From assembly GCF_001428545.1 (NCBI RefSeq), contig NZ_LMHZ01000015.1, forward strand, positions 1 through 64,000: a stretch of DNA of 64,000 nucleotides, read 5' to 3'. The position numbers and the translations under genes were made by a program. The notes below the pieces were generated by a model. That model had not been told where the DNA came from and ran no database searches. It saw only the letters and a list, made by a program, of their open reading frames with translations. How positions within the stretch are numbered: position 1 is the first letter of the stretch; every line of letters starts with the position of its first letter. This DNA is from Noviherbaspirillum sp. Root189 (GTDB lineage: Bacteria; Pseudomonadota; Gammaproteobacteria; Burkholderiales; Burkholderiaceae_D). This document shows, piece by piece, positions 1 through 9,698 of this stretch.

Positions 1-266
1 GTGGCAAAGTACAGCATCGGGGTGGCGACCACGCCGAGGTCGATCACATTGATGCCGGCGCGTTGCAGGCCCGAGGCCAATGCGGCCGACAGTTCAGGAC
101 CGGACAGACGGCCGTCACGGCCGATGACCACGGTTTGTTCGCCTTTGACACGGGCTGCCGTACCGAATGCCTGACCGATTTGCCGGGCTACACCTATGTC
201 GAGAGTCTTGCCCACGATTCCGCGGATATCGTAAGCCTTGAAAATACCTGGAGAGAGATTGACCAC
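1..266 (-). CDS. Phosphomannomutase/phosphoglucomutase, N-terminal part (cut by window edge)
   Basis: Only the first 88 or so residues lie in the window; the gene runs off the left edge. The translation contains FKAYDIRG near the N-terminus, then VVIGRDGRLSGPEL and a GINVIDLGVVATPM segment, the typical opening of the alpha-D-phosphohexomutase family (ManB/AlgC type). These enzymes interconvert hexose 6-phosphate and 1-phosphate and feed mannose- or glucose-nucleotide synthesis. The phosphoserine loop and later domains are off the edge. The start is the GTG at 266, because an in-frame TAG lies three codons upstream and no ATG intervenes; no strong ribosome binding site is visible. It follows epsB-type and wza-type genes on the same strand, which fits supply of sugar nucleotides for the exopolysaccharide made here. 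Confidence 0.85.
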   Translation of the reverse strand, partial: MVNLSPGIFKAYDIRGIVGKTLDIGVARQIGQAFGTAARVKGEQTVVIGRDGRLSGPELSAALASGLQRAGINVIDLGVVATPMLYFA

Positions 267-357
267 TTTTCGCTAAGCCAAAAGAGAAGTTAAGAGGATT
301 GGGATGCCGTAAGACAGATACCAGGAAGTGGTGATGACGAGCTATGACTCGGAACTT

Positions 358-387
358 GGAGAACCATGGTTGCTACCATGGTTCTCC
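358..387. other. Perfect 13-bp hairpin between the tyrosine kinase and phosphomannomutase genes
   Basis: GGAGAACCATGGT, a TGCT tetraloop, then the exact complement ACCATGGTTCTCC. It lies 30 bases after the stop codon of the kinase gene and about 90 bases before the phosphomannomutase start. No run of T follows on either strand, so it is not a standard intrinsic terminator. It may slow transcription, stabilise the upstream mRNA 3' end, or be a protein site. Confidence 0.6.
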
Positions 388-417
388 GCTTGCACAGGTT
401 CAGCCTGCGCGGATGGA

Positions 418-2676
418 TTACGACGCTTCGATCAGCGGCGTATTGCCTGCAGGTCGTTGGTTGTAGCCGTTGCGGCCGTACGTGTAGCCATATCCGTAGC
501 GACCCGGACGGACCTTGAGGTCATTGAACAATACGCCTTTCGCTTCCAGACCAGCCTGTGCCAGGCGCTTCATTGATTCGTTGATCTCGCCCGGTGTCGT
601 GACACCGGCACGGGTCATGATGTAGATCGCACCGGCATGCGCGCCGATGATCATGGTATCGGCGACAGCCAGGATAGGCGGAGCATCGATCAGCACGAGG
701 TCATAACGCGACGACAGTTCCTGCAGGAAGGCGCCGAAGTTCGGGCGCAGCAGCAGTTCGGACGGATGCTGCGGCAAGGTACCTGTCGTGATGAAGTCCA
801 TGTTGTCGATCACGCTGTGATGGATCACCTGGTCGAGGCGGCGCGCACCGGCAATCGCGTCCGACAGGCCATCATGACGGCCGAAGCCGAAGTACAGATG
901 CAACAGGCCATTGCGCAAGTCGGCATCGATCAGCAGGACCTTCTTGCCAGTGGCAGCCATGATGGCGGCCAGGTTGGCGGAGACGAAGGACTTGCCCATA
1001 CCAGGCGTTGCGCCAGTGATCAGAACGATATTGTTCTTGAACTTGGGCAGCGAGAACTGCAGTGCCGTGCGGAAGTTGCGCAAGCTCTCCACCGCGACGT
1101 CGGTCGACGAGACATTGGCCAGCAGCGGCACCTTCTGATGCTTGGCACTGACTTGCTGGTACAGCTCCTTCTGCTTCTTGCTGTGCGGGATGGTGGCAAA
1201 GACAGGCACACCAGCGATTGCTTCCAGCTTTTCCGGCGAATCGATACCACCAGCCAGGGACTTACGCAGGAAGGCTGCGACGACACCCAGGAACAGACCT
1301 GCCATCACACCGAGTGCGATGAGGACCGGACGGTTTGGCTTGATCGGCTTTTCGGGCATCATCGGCGTATCGACGAGGCGCACATTGCTGACCTTGCCTA
1401 CGGTGACCAGGCGAAGTTGCTGTGCTGTGTTCAGCAACTGGGTGTAGAGGTCCGTGTTGACTTTGACTTCACGCGACAGACGCAGCAGGTTCTGTTCGAT
1501 CTGCGGCAGCTGCTTGATATGGTCGTTCATGGCATTGATCTGGCCATTGATTTCTTTCAGCTGCATGTCGATGCCCTGCACTGCAGGATGGTCTTCGGTA
1601 TAGCGACCCAGCAGTTCGATCTTCTTCTGCTGCAATTCCATCTTTTTCAGCTTTGCGGCGGACGACTGTTGCAGGCTCAGCTTGGATTCTTCGCCCAGGT
1701 CAATCGTGCCGTTGGCATTACGGAAAGCGTTGTACTTCGCTTCTGCCTGCTCGAGTGTCTGCTTGATTTCAGGGAGTTGCTTGTTCAGGTAAGCCAGGGA
1801 TTTTTCCGCTTCCTCGGTTTTGCGCGCGGCGTTCTGCTTGATGTATTCCTTGCCGATCTCGCCCAGCACGCCATTGATCAGGCGCGGGTCGGAGCCTTGC
1901 AGGCTGACGCCGATGACACCGGACTGTTTGCCGCCGAGCTCTTCCACTTTCATGGAATTCTGGATGCCCTCAATCGTGGCCAGTCGGGAGTAACGCGACA
2001 ACTGGAACTGCGCGCCCGGCTTGCCGTCGAGTTGATCGATACGGATCTCGATCGTGCCTTTGGGCATTTCAAAAATCGATGTTTCGCCAACCTTGGCGCG
2101 GAGATCGATGCCCTGATCCTTTTGCGTCAGGCGATAAGCGCCATTGCCTTCGGCAGTGACGGTAAACTCACGGTTCAGCAGGTTCTCCGGTACGTTGAAG
2201 ATATCGACATTAATCTTCTCGGCGCCCCATACATAGCCGCCGTAGCCCAGCACACCCGGGTTGGACAACTGCTTGTTCTTCCCTGCGAGCCAGGAGCCAA
2301 TGCCCGGAAAATATTTCGGCGATGCGCTGATGTACAGTCGCAGGTTATCGATGGCACGGGATACCACCAGGCGCGACTGCAGCAACTCGATCTCAGCCAT
2401 TGCCGAAGTCTTGACATCGAACATGGCCGACAAGTCGCCGACAATATTCTTGGATTCTTTCGGGCCCTCTTCTTCCACATGGATGAGCATGTTGGACTGA
2501 TACATCGGTGTGGAAATGAAGGCATAGGCGGCGGCCAGTAATGTCGCCACCAGGACGATCGTGGTGATCAGCCAGCGGCTTTCCCACAGGACGTCCAGAT
2601 AGCTCGCCAGCTCGGCTTGCGGTTCTTCAATCCGGACGGGGCCGGTTAGCTGCGGAGGTATGTTATGAGTCATCAT
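418..2676 (-). CDS. Exopolysaccharide transport protein with tyrosine autokinase domain (Wzc/EpsB family)
   Basis: A 752-residue inner-membrane co-polymerase with a C-terminal cytoplasmic BY-kinase; this family controls chain length and export of capsule or exopolysaccharide together with a Wza-type outer-membrane channel. In the sequence: a Wzz domain with a first membrane segment at about residues 34-54, a long periplasmic coiled-coil region (about 260-420), a second membrane segment near 450, then the kinase domain with Walker A (ATPGMGKS, about 552-561), Walker A' (LLIDADLR) and Walker B (LVLIDAPP). The C-terminus carries a tyrosine cluster (YGYGYTYG) at about 725-741, the usual autophosphorylation tail. 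Two adjacent ATGs (2676 and 2673) could start it. The wza-type gene is 178 bp upstream on the same strand. No low-molecular-weight tyrosine phosphatase is in the window. Confidence 0.93.
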   Translation of the reverse strand: MMTHNIPPQLTGPVRIEEPQAELASYLDVLWESRWLITTIVLVATLLAAAYAFISTPMYQSNMLIHVEEEGPKESKNIVGDLSAMFDVKTSAMAEIELLQSRLVVSRAIDNLRLYISASPKYFPGIGSWLAGKNKQLSNPGVLGYGGYVWGAEKINVDIFNVPENLLNREFTVTAEGNGAYRLTQKDQGIDLRAKVGETSIFEMPKGTIEIRIDQLDGKPGAQFQLSRYSRLATIEGIQNSMKVEELGGKQSGVIGVSLQGSDPRLINGVLGEIGKEYIKQNAARKTEEAEKSLAYLNKQLPEIKQTLEQAEAKYNAFRNANGTIDLGEESKLSLQQSSAAKLKKMELQQKKIELLGRYTEDHPAVQGIDMQLKEINGQINAMNDHIKQLPQIEQNLLRLSREVKVNTDLYTQLLNTAQQLRLVTVGKVSNVRLVDTPMMPEKPIKPNRPVLIALGVMAGLFLGVVAAFLRKSLAGGIDSPEKLEAIAGVPVFATIPHSKKQKELYQQVSAKHQKVPLLANVSSTDVAVESLRNFRTALQFSLPKFKNNIVLITGATPGMGKSFVSANLAAIMAATGKKVLLIDADLRNGLLHLYFGFGRHDGLSDAIAGARRLDQVIHHSVIDNMDFITTGTLPQHPSELLLRPNFGAFLQELSSRYDLVLIDAPPILAVADTMIIGAHAGAIYIMTRAGVTTPGEINESMKRLAQAGLEAKGVLFNDLKVRPGRYGYGYTYGRNGYNQRPAGNTPLIEAS

Positions 2677-2854
2677 AAGGTTATCTGCTTGTAGTGAGTG
2701 CGTTCATGTTCGGTGTCGGAAAACTGCTCTGGTGGACATGCTGATCCGGCTCGGCGTGGCGAAACATCGACACAGCGCGGGATGCCCGGTGGTGATCCAT
2801 CAGGACATCCTCTGCTGGAGATTGCCGCGAGCCTGGGCAGTCAACACCGCGTCA

Positions 2855-4033
2855 TCATCTGGCTGGCTGCGCCGCGCCCACTGCGGAGGACAATGCGCCT
2901 GGCAGCAGAAGACTGATGGAACGATGCCAGTTCGCCAGGGGCGTTGCCGCGACATAGACAACGTCTTTTGGAGCAAGCTCGAATCCTTCCGCCATCGCCA
3001 GCGCACCGGGCGCACGACCGTCAAGCTGATAGACGACCTGATCCGCACCGTTCTTGCGCACGACATATATCTGGCTGCCATCGCCACTGAGCGGGTTGAC
3101 GCCACCGGATTCGCCAAGGGCTTCATTGAGCGTCAGGCGTCCGTTATACATGGGAAGCGCGCGCGGGCTGACCACCTCGCCAGAAACAAACACCTTGCTC
3201 TCGTCGCGCGAACGCACGCGCACCACATCGCCGTTGGTCAGCATGATGCTGCCGGGATTCACACCACGCTGCACCAGTTGAGGAAGGTTGATGTGATAGT
3301 TGACGCCGTTGCGGTTGACGACAACCTGGCTCTGGTCACCGGTGGGCAGTACACCACCTGCCCGGTTGAGCGCCTCGACCAGGGTCATCGGAATGTCATT
3401 GATTGCCTGCAGGCCGGGGTTCTTCACCTCACCGTCTACATAGACACGCTTGCTGCGGAATGACTGCACGCGCAGTGTGACCCTCGGTTGCTTGAGATAC
3501 TTGGAAAGCTTGGTCGCCAGCATGTTGCGCGCCTGGTCTTGCGTCATGCCGGCCACCTTCAACGGGCCTGCATACGGGAACTGGATCACTCCTTCGTGGT
3601 CGACAATAAATCCGGCTGGTGGCGCTGTGGTGGCGGAAGTCGATGCATCGGCGCCTACACCTACCGGACCGCCGGCGGCGACGGTCGCGGAGTTGGAGAG
3701 TTCAGGATGATCCCAGACCACGATCGACAGCACATCTCCAGGGTCGATGGTGTAAGGCGCCGGCTTGTCGAGCAGTTTGCTGATGTCCTGGGAGACCTGC
3801 TTCTCGCGCAGTTCGCGTTCGGTCTTTACCAGCTGTGGAGTAATCGGTTTGAGCACTGCGTCAATGGCTTCATTTCCTGCCGCGCCAGCCTGGTTCGATG
3901 CGCTGTACCCGGAGGTATGTTCTTTCGTATTGAAGTGCAAACCGGGAGCGACGGATGCGCAACCTGCCGCGAACCATGGCATTACTAGAACCACACTCCA
4001 TCTTTTTAAGGATGCCTTGGATTTGAACTGCAT
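2855..4033 (-). CDS. Polysaccharide export outer-membrane lipoprotein (Wza family)
   Basis: A 392-residue predicted lipoprotein that should form the outer-membrane exit channel for the exopolysaccharide. The N-terminus is basic, then hydrophobic, ending in a lipobox FAAGC with Cys25. A polysaccharide-export domain follows (YTIDPGDVLSI at about 100 onward), then two SLBB-type segments (KRVYVDGEVKNPG and SKVFVSGEVVSP), the normal order for Wza. Length is normal. It is the first gene of the minus-strand cluster wza - kinase - phosphomannomutase, and has a long non-coding leader upstream, which suggests regulated expression. No glycosyltransferase or Wzx/Wzy gene is in the window, so the rest of the pathway must lie elsewhere or beyond the left edge. 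Confidence 0.92.
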   Translation of the reverse strand: MQFKSKASLKRWSVVLVMPWFAAGCASVAPGLHFNTKEHTSGYSASNQAGAAGNEAIDAVLKPITPQLVKTERELREKQVSQDISKLLDKPAPYTIDPGDVLSIVVWDHPELSNSATVAAGGPVGVGADASTSATTAPPAGFIVDHEGVIQFPYAGPLKVAGMTQDQARNMLATKLSKYLKQPRVTLRVQSFRSKRVYVDGEVKNPGLQAINDIPMTLVEALNRAGGVLPTGDQSQVVVNRNGVNYHINLPQLVQRGVNPGSIMLTNGDVVRVRSRDESKVFVSGEVVSPRALPMYNGRLTLNEALGESGGVNPLSGDGSQIYVVRKNGADQVVYQLDGRAPGALAMAEGFELAPKDVVYVAATPLANWHRSISLLLPGALSSAVGAAQPAR

Positions 4034-4587
4034 ATGATTACTCCACGTGATTAGTACAAAACTGCCATGGCGAAAGATGGCATTTGCAATGTTTAGGGAA
4101 GCCCGGGTCGGATACGTCTTCGCACTGGCTCTACCGGTTTTAACAACGTCGACGCACAGGTGCTTGTGCAGGGATGTTCTTTGCTACGGTGACAGAGCAA
4201 AACGGCTGTGCAAAACGTTTCGTTCCCCCATCTTTTTCGTTGCCTTAGACCATCGGCGACTTATCTGATATACAACTCTACGTTTCCTCCTACTCGCTGT
4301 TTTGACGAGCATCAACGCAAAATAAGATATGAAACCGCGCTGTCTTAAAGCGTTGCGCGCCTTGTAAACACCGCTTCTGGCCCGCAAAATCAGACTCTTG
4401 AGAGAATGAATTGCGTTGTTGTCAAGATAGGAGAGAGTCAGGTCGGAAACCTTGCGCAAAAGCACGCGGCAACCCGACTACCTTTAATATGGATTAAAGA
4501 GTTGTGCTTCACGGTTACAAAAAGTCACGCTTACGTGCTCTAGCCGTGTGAATTGATTCCAGCCGGAATGTTCAGGCTGACTGCAGT

Positions 4588-4622
4588 GAATAAAGGCCGC
4601 AGGACACTGCGGGCCTTATTTG
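4588..4622. terminator. Bidirectional hairpin terminator
   Basis: AATAAAGGCCGCAG, short loop, CTGCGGGCCTTATT: a GC-rich stem with one bulged G, flanked by A on one side and T on the other so it could act in both directions. It separates the exopolysaccharide leader from the permease gene ending at 4829, but for that minus-strand gene it lies about 200 bases downstream. Confidence 0.6.
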
Positions 4623-4658
4623 TATACCCGGGATTGGAATAGAAGAGGTAGTGATCAT

Positions 4659-4701
4659 TCCCGCTGGCTGAGCTTTCGCAAATGCAGCTCAGCCTACGGG
4701 A
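4659..4701. repeat. Inverted repeat, 16-base arms
   Basis: Arms at 4659-4674 and 4686-4701 match at 14 of 16 positions around an 11-base spacer (TCCCGCTGGCTGAGCT against AGCTCAGCCTACGGGA). It has no T run. It lies downstream of the permease gene and could be a transcript-end structure or a binding site. Confidence 0.5.
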
Positions 4702-4828
4702 TATGTGATGACGCAAGAAACACCGAAAAAAGCGGGAAAACGATTAACCACTGGTGCTCACATTCGAATTTGTGCTCTTGGCTGTAGAACACGTCCGATA
4801 CACCCAAACGGTGAATTCCTGCCTCTTT

Positions 4829-7330
4829 TCAGCTGCCACGTAGTGTTTGCAGCGGTGGATGCTTCAACACGTTACGCAAGCCGGCCCAGCCGCCGACAAA
4901 TGCACAAACCGATCCGGTCAGCAAACCAACCAGCCAAACAATCGGACTGAATGACCATTCGAAATTGAATACGTAACGCGCCAGTACCCAGCCGATTACC
5001 GCGGCGCCGGTCGCCGCCAGCACACCCGCCAAGCCACCGACCAGTGCAAACTCTATCCACTGCGCCTGCGACAATTGCGAACGCGTTGCACCAAGTGCAC
5101 GCAACAGGCCCGACTCGCGTATGCGCTCATCCTGAGACCCGACCAGTGCCGCATACAGCACGAGCACGCCGGACGCCAGCGTAAACAGGAACAGGAATTC
5201 CACGGCGGTAATGACCTGATCCACAACGGCCTGCACTTGACGGACAATACTGCCAATATCGACAATGGTCAGGTTGGGATAGTCACGGGTTAATTCATTC
5301 GCCAGGGCGGACCTTTCCTCAGGCAAATGAAATGCGGTAATCCAGGTTTGCGGCATGTCCTTTACCAGCGATGGATTCAGGATCACAAAGAAGTTAACCC
5401 GCATGGAGCCCCACTCCAGCTTGCGCAAGCTGGTGACTTTCGCTTCTACTTGCTGGCCGCCGATATCGAAGCGCAGACGATCGCCCAGCTTGACGTTAAG
5501 CGTCTTGGCCAGCCCTTCTTCAACCGATGCTTCCGGCTGACTATCATCCAGCCAGTGACCGGCGACGATCTTGTTCTGCGCGGGAATGGTCCGCATGGTG
5601 GACAGGTTGAATTCACGATCGACAAGCCGGCGTGCCCGGTCATCCACATAGGTATCGCCGGTAATGACGGTGTCATTGATTTTGATGAGGCGTCCACGAA
5701 TCATCGGATACAGTGCGGGCGTGCCCTCTCCCGTTCCGGTCAGCCGTTGTTCAATGGCGGCTTTCTGATCGGGCTGGATATTCAGGATGAAACGGTTTGG
5801 TGCATCGGGGGGAGTGGAGTCCTTCCAGGCATTGACCAGATCGCCGCGTATGACGGTCAGCAACAGCAACGCCATCAGGCCAAGTGATAATGCAACAATC
5901 TGCACGACGGTGGCACCCGTACGCCGCTGTAACGCGGTCACCGCAAATCTCCAGCCGGGATGACTGATGCCGCCGCGCAGGTACCGCAGCGATCGCACCG
6001 CAGCCCACCCTATGGCAGCAAAGACGGCGAAACCGCCGAGAAAACCCGCAGCCGTCAGCAACCCTAACTTGGGGTTTCCTGATTGCCACAAAAGCAGCGA
6101 GACGAACACGAACAATCCCAAGCCATAGGTGGCCAGGGTAGCCGGCTTTGGTGGGTCCTGTTCACGACGGATGACACGATTATGCGGGACATTGCGCAAT
6201 TGCAGGATCGGCGGGATTGCAAAACCGACCAGTAACAGTAAACCTGTCGCGATTCCCTGCAGCGCCGGCAGCCAGCTTGCCGCAGGCAACTCGTTGGTCA
6301 CCAGTTTGCCAAGCCATTCCAGCAGCACAAAATGCGAGGCAAAGCCCAGCGCCGCACCCAGAGCGCTGCCAGCCAGTCCGACCAGGAAGAATTCGATCAG
6401 GTACATCGACGTCACCTGGTTTTGCGTCAGGCCGAGAAACCGCAGCATTGCGCAGGCATCCAGGTGTCGCAGCATGAAACGGCGTGCGGCCATCGCTACC
6501 GCAATCGCGGCCAGCATGGCGGACAGCAATCCAACCAGCGACAAAAACTGCTCGGCACGGTCCAGCGTCGCCCGCATTTCAGGCCGCCCGGTTTCCAGTG
6601 ACTCGATGCGCACACCCTTGGCGTTTTCGCGTTCTATTACCTGCTGCAGCCATTTTTGATAGCTTTTCACAGCAGTCGGCGGCCCGGCCAGCAGCATCCG
6701 ATAAGTCACGCGGGAGCCGGCCTGGATCAGGTTGGTCGCGGCCAGGTCCTGCATCGACAGCATGATGCGCGGCGCGAAGTTGATGAACCCGGCCCCACGG
6801 TCCGGTTCGATGGAAATAATTTTGTCGACACGGAAGGAAATGTCGCCCAGTCTTAACTGTTCTCCAGTGCGTATGCCCAGTGCCGGCAACACGGTTTTGT
6901 CCACCCAGACCGTGCCGGAAGCGGGAATATCATGCGTTTCGATGTCACTGCCTTCCGTGGCGCCGGCGAGCTTCACACTTCCACGCAAAGGATAGCCTTC
7001 GGAGACCGCCTTGATCGAAGCAAGCTGTGACTGCGTCTTGTCGCCCTCTCCCGCCAGGGCCATGCTGGGAAAGGTGACGGTATCGGCCACCGTCAGGCCA
7101 CGCCGTTGTGCCTCCGCACGCCAGTTGGCATTAACTGGCTGGTCGGCATTCACGACCAGGTCGCCACCCAGCAACTGGTGGGCATCCCGCGCCAGGCCCG
7201 CCCGCATGCGATCGATAAAAAACCCGATCGATGAAAGTGAAGCCACGGCCACCACGAGCGCGATCAGCAGGAAACGCAACTCTCCCGCCCGCCAGTCCCG
7301 GCGGGTCATCTGTACTGCCTGCATGAACAT
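4829..7330 (-). CDS. FtsX-like ABC transporter permease (YbbP/lipoprotein-release type)
   Basis: An 833-residue inner-membrane protein. A membrane segment near the N-terminus (LRFLLIALVVAVASLSSIGFF) is followed by a large periplasmic MacB-like domain, three to four membrane segments at about 245-400 with an FtsX motif region, a second periplasmic domain, and a final FtsX block of three segments at the C-terminus. This is the duplicated layout of YbbP-type permeases, which work with a separate ATPase. I place the start at the ATG at 7330 because it overlaps the stop codon of the upstream gene as TGATG, a translational coupling arrangement; a further in-frame upstream codon at 7357 would give nine extra residues. 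No ABC ATPase gene is adjacent, which is unusual, since in Escherichia coli ybbA precedes ybbP. The substrate is unknown. Confidence 0.85.
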   Translation of the reverse strand: MFMQAVQMTRRDWRAGELRFLLIALVVAVASLSSIGFFIDRMRAGLARDAHQLLGGDLVVNADQPVNANWRAEAQRRGLTVADTVTFPSMALAGEGDKTQSQLASIKAVSEGYPLRGSVKLAGATEGSDIETHDIPASGTVWVDKTVLPALGIRTGEQLRLGDISFRVDKIISIEPDRGAGFINFAPRIMLSMQDLAATNLIQAGSRVTYRMLLAGPPTAVKSYQKWLQQVIERENAKGVRIESLETGRPEMRATLDRAEQFLSLVGLLSAMLAAIAVAMAARRFMLRHLDACAMLRFLGLTQNQVTSMYLIEFFLVGLAGSALGAALGFASHFVLLEWLGKLVTNELPAASWLPALQGIATGLLLLVGFAIPPILQLRNVPHNRVIRREQDPPKPATLATYGLGLFVFVSLLLWQSGNPKLGLLTAAGFLGGFAVFAAIGWAAVRSLRYLRGGISHPGWRFAVTALQRRTGATVVQIVALSLGLMALLLLTVIRGDLVNAWKDSTPPDAPNRFILNIQPDQKAAIEQRLTGTGEGTPALYPMIRGRLIKINDTVITGDTYVDDRARRLVDREFNLSTMRTIPAQNKIVAGHWLDDSQPEASVEEGLAKTLNVKLGDRLRFDIGGQQVEAKVTSLRKLEWGSMRVNFFVILNPSLVKDMPQTWITAFHLPEERSALANELTRDYPNLTIVDIGSIVRQVQAVVDQVITAVEFLFLFTLASGVLVLYAALVGSQDERIRESGLLRALGATRSQLSQAQWIEFALVGGLAGVLAATGAAVIGWVLARYVFNFEWSFSPIVWLVGLLTGSVCAFVGGWAGLRNVLKHPPLQTLRGS

Positions 7331-7914
7331 CAGGTACTCAGCTTTCTGAAAAGCCATTGCAAGCCGCGCCAGAGTTTAGGCAGCAGCCACAAGGCTACGA
7401 GGAAGAAAACGGCGAGGAATCCGAACAGGACCCACGGATAAAAGAAGGCGGCCCACAGGCCACCCATGACGGCGACTTCCTCGGAAAAGGATGCGGCCCA
7501 ATTACTGAAAGGCTCTGGAGAAGTATTGATCAAAGCGCGGCTGCCAGCCTTGGTCATGTGCGCGCCGGCAGCAAATGTCCCTCCGAGCAAGGCGGCAATG
7601 GTCGACCATTCCGTTCCCATTTCTCCAAGTGCCGCTGCGCCGAGCACCGCCCCGGCCGGCACACGTATGAAGGTCTGGATGGCATCCCAGGCCGAGTCGA
7701 TACCGGGTACTTTATCGGCAAGGAATTCAACGATCAGCAGGATACCGGTGACACCGATTACCCACGGCGATTGCAATATTTCGAGTGCGGGAGGCAGGTC
7801 AATCCAGCCGGACCGGCCGAACAGTCCAGCGATGAACAGGGTCATGTAAAGACGGATGCCGCTGGCCCAGGACAGTCCTCCTGCAAGCGCGGCGGCCGAC
7901 AACGGATCGGTCAC
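7330..7914 (-). CDS. DUF4126 family membrane protein
   Basis: A protein of 194 residues, mostly hydrophobic, with about four to five predicted membrane segments (for example IRLYMTLFIAGLF, WVIGVTGILLIVEF and the C-terminal FFYPWVLFGFLAVFFLVALW). It matches the DUF4126 family, whose members start with a conserved ASGIRLY-type stretch and LxGxxGRxGWIxLPxxLxIL. No function is established for the family. I choose the GTG at 7914, because a strong GGAGG lies six bases upstream at 7919-7924; the longer frame from 7944 has none. Its stop overlaps the start of the FtsX-type permease (TGATG), so the two are probably made together. Confidence 0.75.
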   Translation of the reverse strand: MTDPLSAAALAGGLSWASGIRLYMTLFIAGLFGRSGWIDLPPALEILQSPWVIGVTGILLIVEFLADKVPGIDSAWDAIQTFIRVPAGAVLGAAALGEMGTEWSTIAALLGGTFAAGAHMTKAGSRALINTSPEPFSNWAASFSEEVAVMGGLWAAFFYPWVLFGFLAVFFLVALWLLPKLWRGLQWLFRKLST

Positions 7915-8123
7915 GATGTCCTCCCCGCCGGTGCGTAAGGACAAAGCACCACCTGTCCAAACCCGGGTATGGGTGCTGCTACCGGCATTGCGCTATCGCC
8001 TGTCATAAAATTCCTGCTGTCCTTTCGTCCGACTGTTGCAGGCTCACCGATGCCCGCCGCCCTGAATTCTGACTGTGCCGGATTTGCCTGATCGACTTAT
8101 CCCGTTGCAGTCGTCTCCAGCCT

Positions 8124-9203
<1,080 letters not shown>

Positions 9204-9296
9204 TCATGCCCACTTTGCAAACTTTTTAGATCAGGGCGTACAGCTACTACGGTTGCCCGGGACCGCGACGCAGCGCTTCGCATTTCATTTTACCGT

Positions 9297-9689
9297 TCAG
9301 ATTGTTGCGCCCGGGCCTGCACTGACATGGGTTTTTTCATATATCTCCTGGCACGGTGTGCAGCGCTCAGCGGTGGGCTGCACCTTCAGCCTCTCAAAGG
9401 GAATATCCGTCTCGCAGTCGACGCAGCTGCCATACCTGTCCTCGGCCATGCGGGTCCGTGCCGCTTCGATCGCCCGCAGTTCGCCAAGGTCACGATTGAC
9501 CGCTGCGTTGTCAAGATCCACGGCAAGGTTGGCGAATGAGGAGTCGCCCGGGTCGGGCACCTCGGTAGCGACATCAAGATAGTCGTCCCGGCTATTTACT
9601 TCCGTGTGCAATTCGTCTTGCAGTTCGCTGTAACGCTTGTCGAGCACATGCTTGAGCTCGCTCAATTGCTGTTGGGTCAGGTTTGCCAT
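9297..9689 (-). CDS. DksA/TraR-family zinc-finger protein
   Basis: A 130-residue protein. The N-terminal half is helical and charged, as in the DksA coiled coil, and contains DPGDSSFANL-like acidic residues. The C-terminal half has a four-cysteine zinc finger CVDC at about 89-92 and CTPC at about 110-113, in the usual DksA spacing. Family members bind the RNA polymerase secondary channel and modify initiation, often with ppGpp. It is shorter than canonical DksA (about 150 residues), so it is a paralogue. It follows the short-chain dehydrogenase gene after a gap of only nine bases, which suggests co-transcription. Its start is preceded by a weak GAAAG site. Confidence 0.88.
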   Translation of the reverse strand: MANLTQQQLSELKHVLDKRYSELQDELHTEVNSRDDYLDVATEVPDPGDSSFANLAVDLDNAAVNRDLGELRAIEAARTRMAEDRYGSCVDCETDIPFERLKVQPTAERCTPCQEIYEKTHVSAGPGATI

Positions 9690-9698
9690 TTCTTTCTT

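Larger units (their letters stand above)
4034..4828. other. Long non-coding leader upstream of the wza-type gene
   Basis: About 800 bases without a convincing gene. A 93-codon open frame on the minus strand (4184-4465) has no family resemblance and no good ribosome binding site, and I do not call it. The stretch holds an interrupted palindrome CTTTAAT-ATGG-ATTAAAG (4482-4499), a hairpin/terminator (4588-4622) and a 16-base inverted repeat (4659-4701). It is visibly richer in A and T between about 4180 and 4520 than the flanking genes, as expected for a control region of the exopolysaccharide genes. Confidence 0.6.

Noticed and set aside
637-2541. A 634-codon open frame on the plus strand opposite the tyrosine kinase gene
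   Set aside because: It is a mirror of the codon bias in the kinase gene; the translation is low in complexity (rich in Gln, Asp, Arg), has no domain, and the minus-strand frame has clear kinase motifs.
4184-4465. A 93-codon frame in the leader of the exopolysaccharide genes
   Set aside because: No ribosome site, no family features and odd composition. Left as non-coding.
4705-4950. An 81-codon plus-strand frame running into the end of the FtsX-like permease gene
   Set aside because: It overlaps the confidently coding permease gene on the other strand and has no features of its own.
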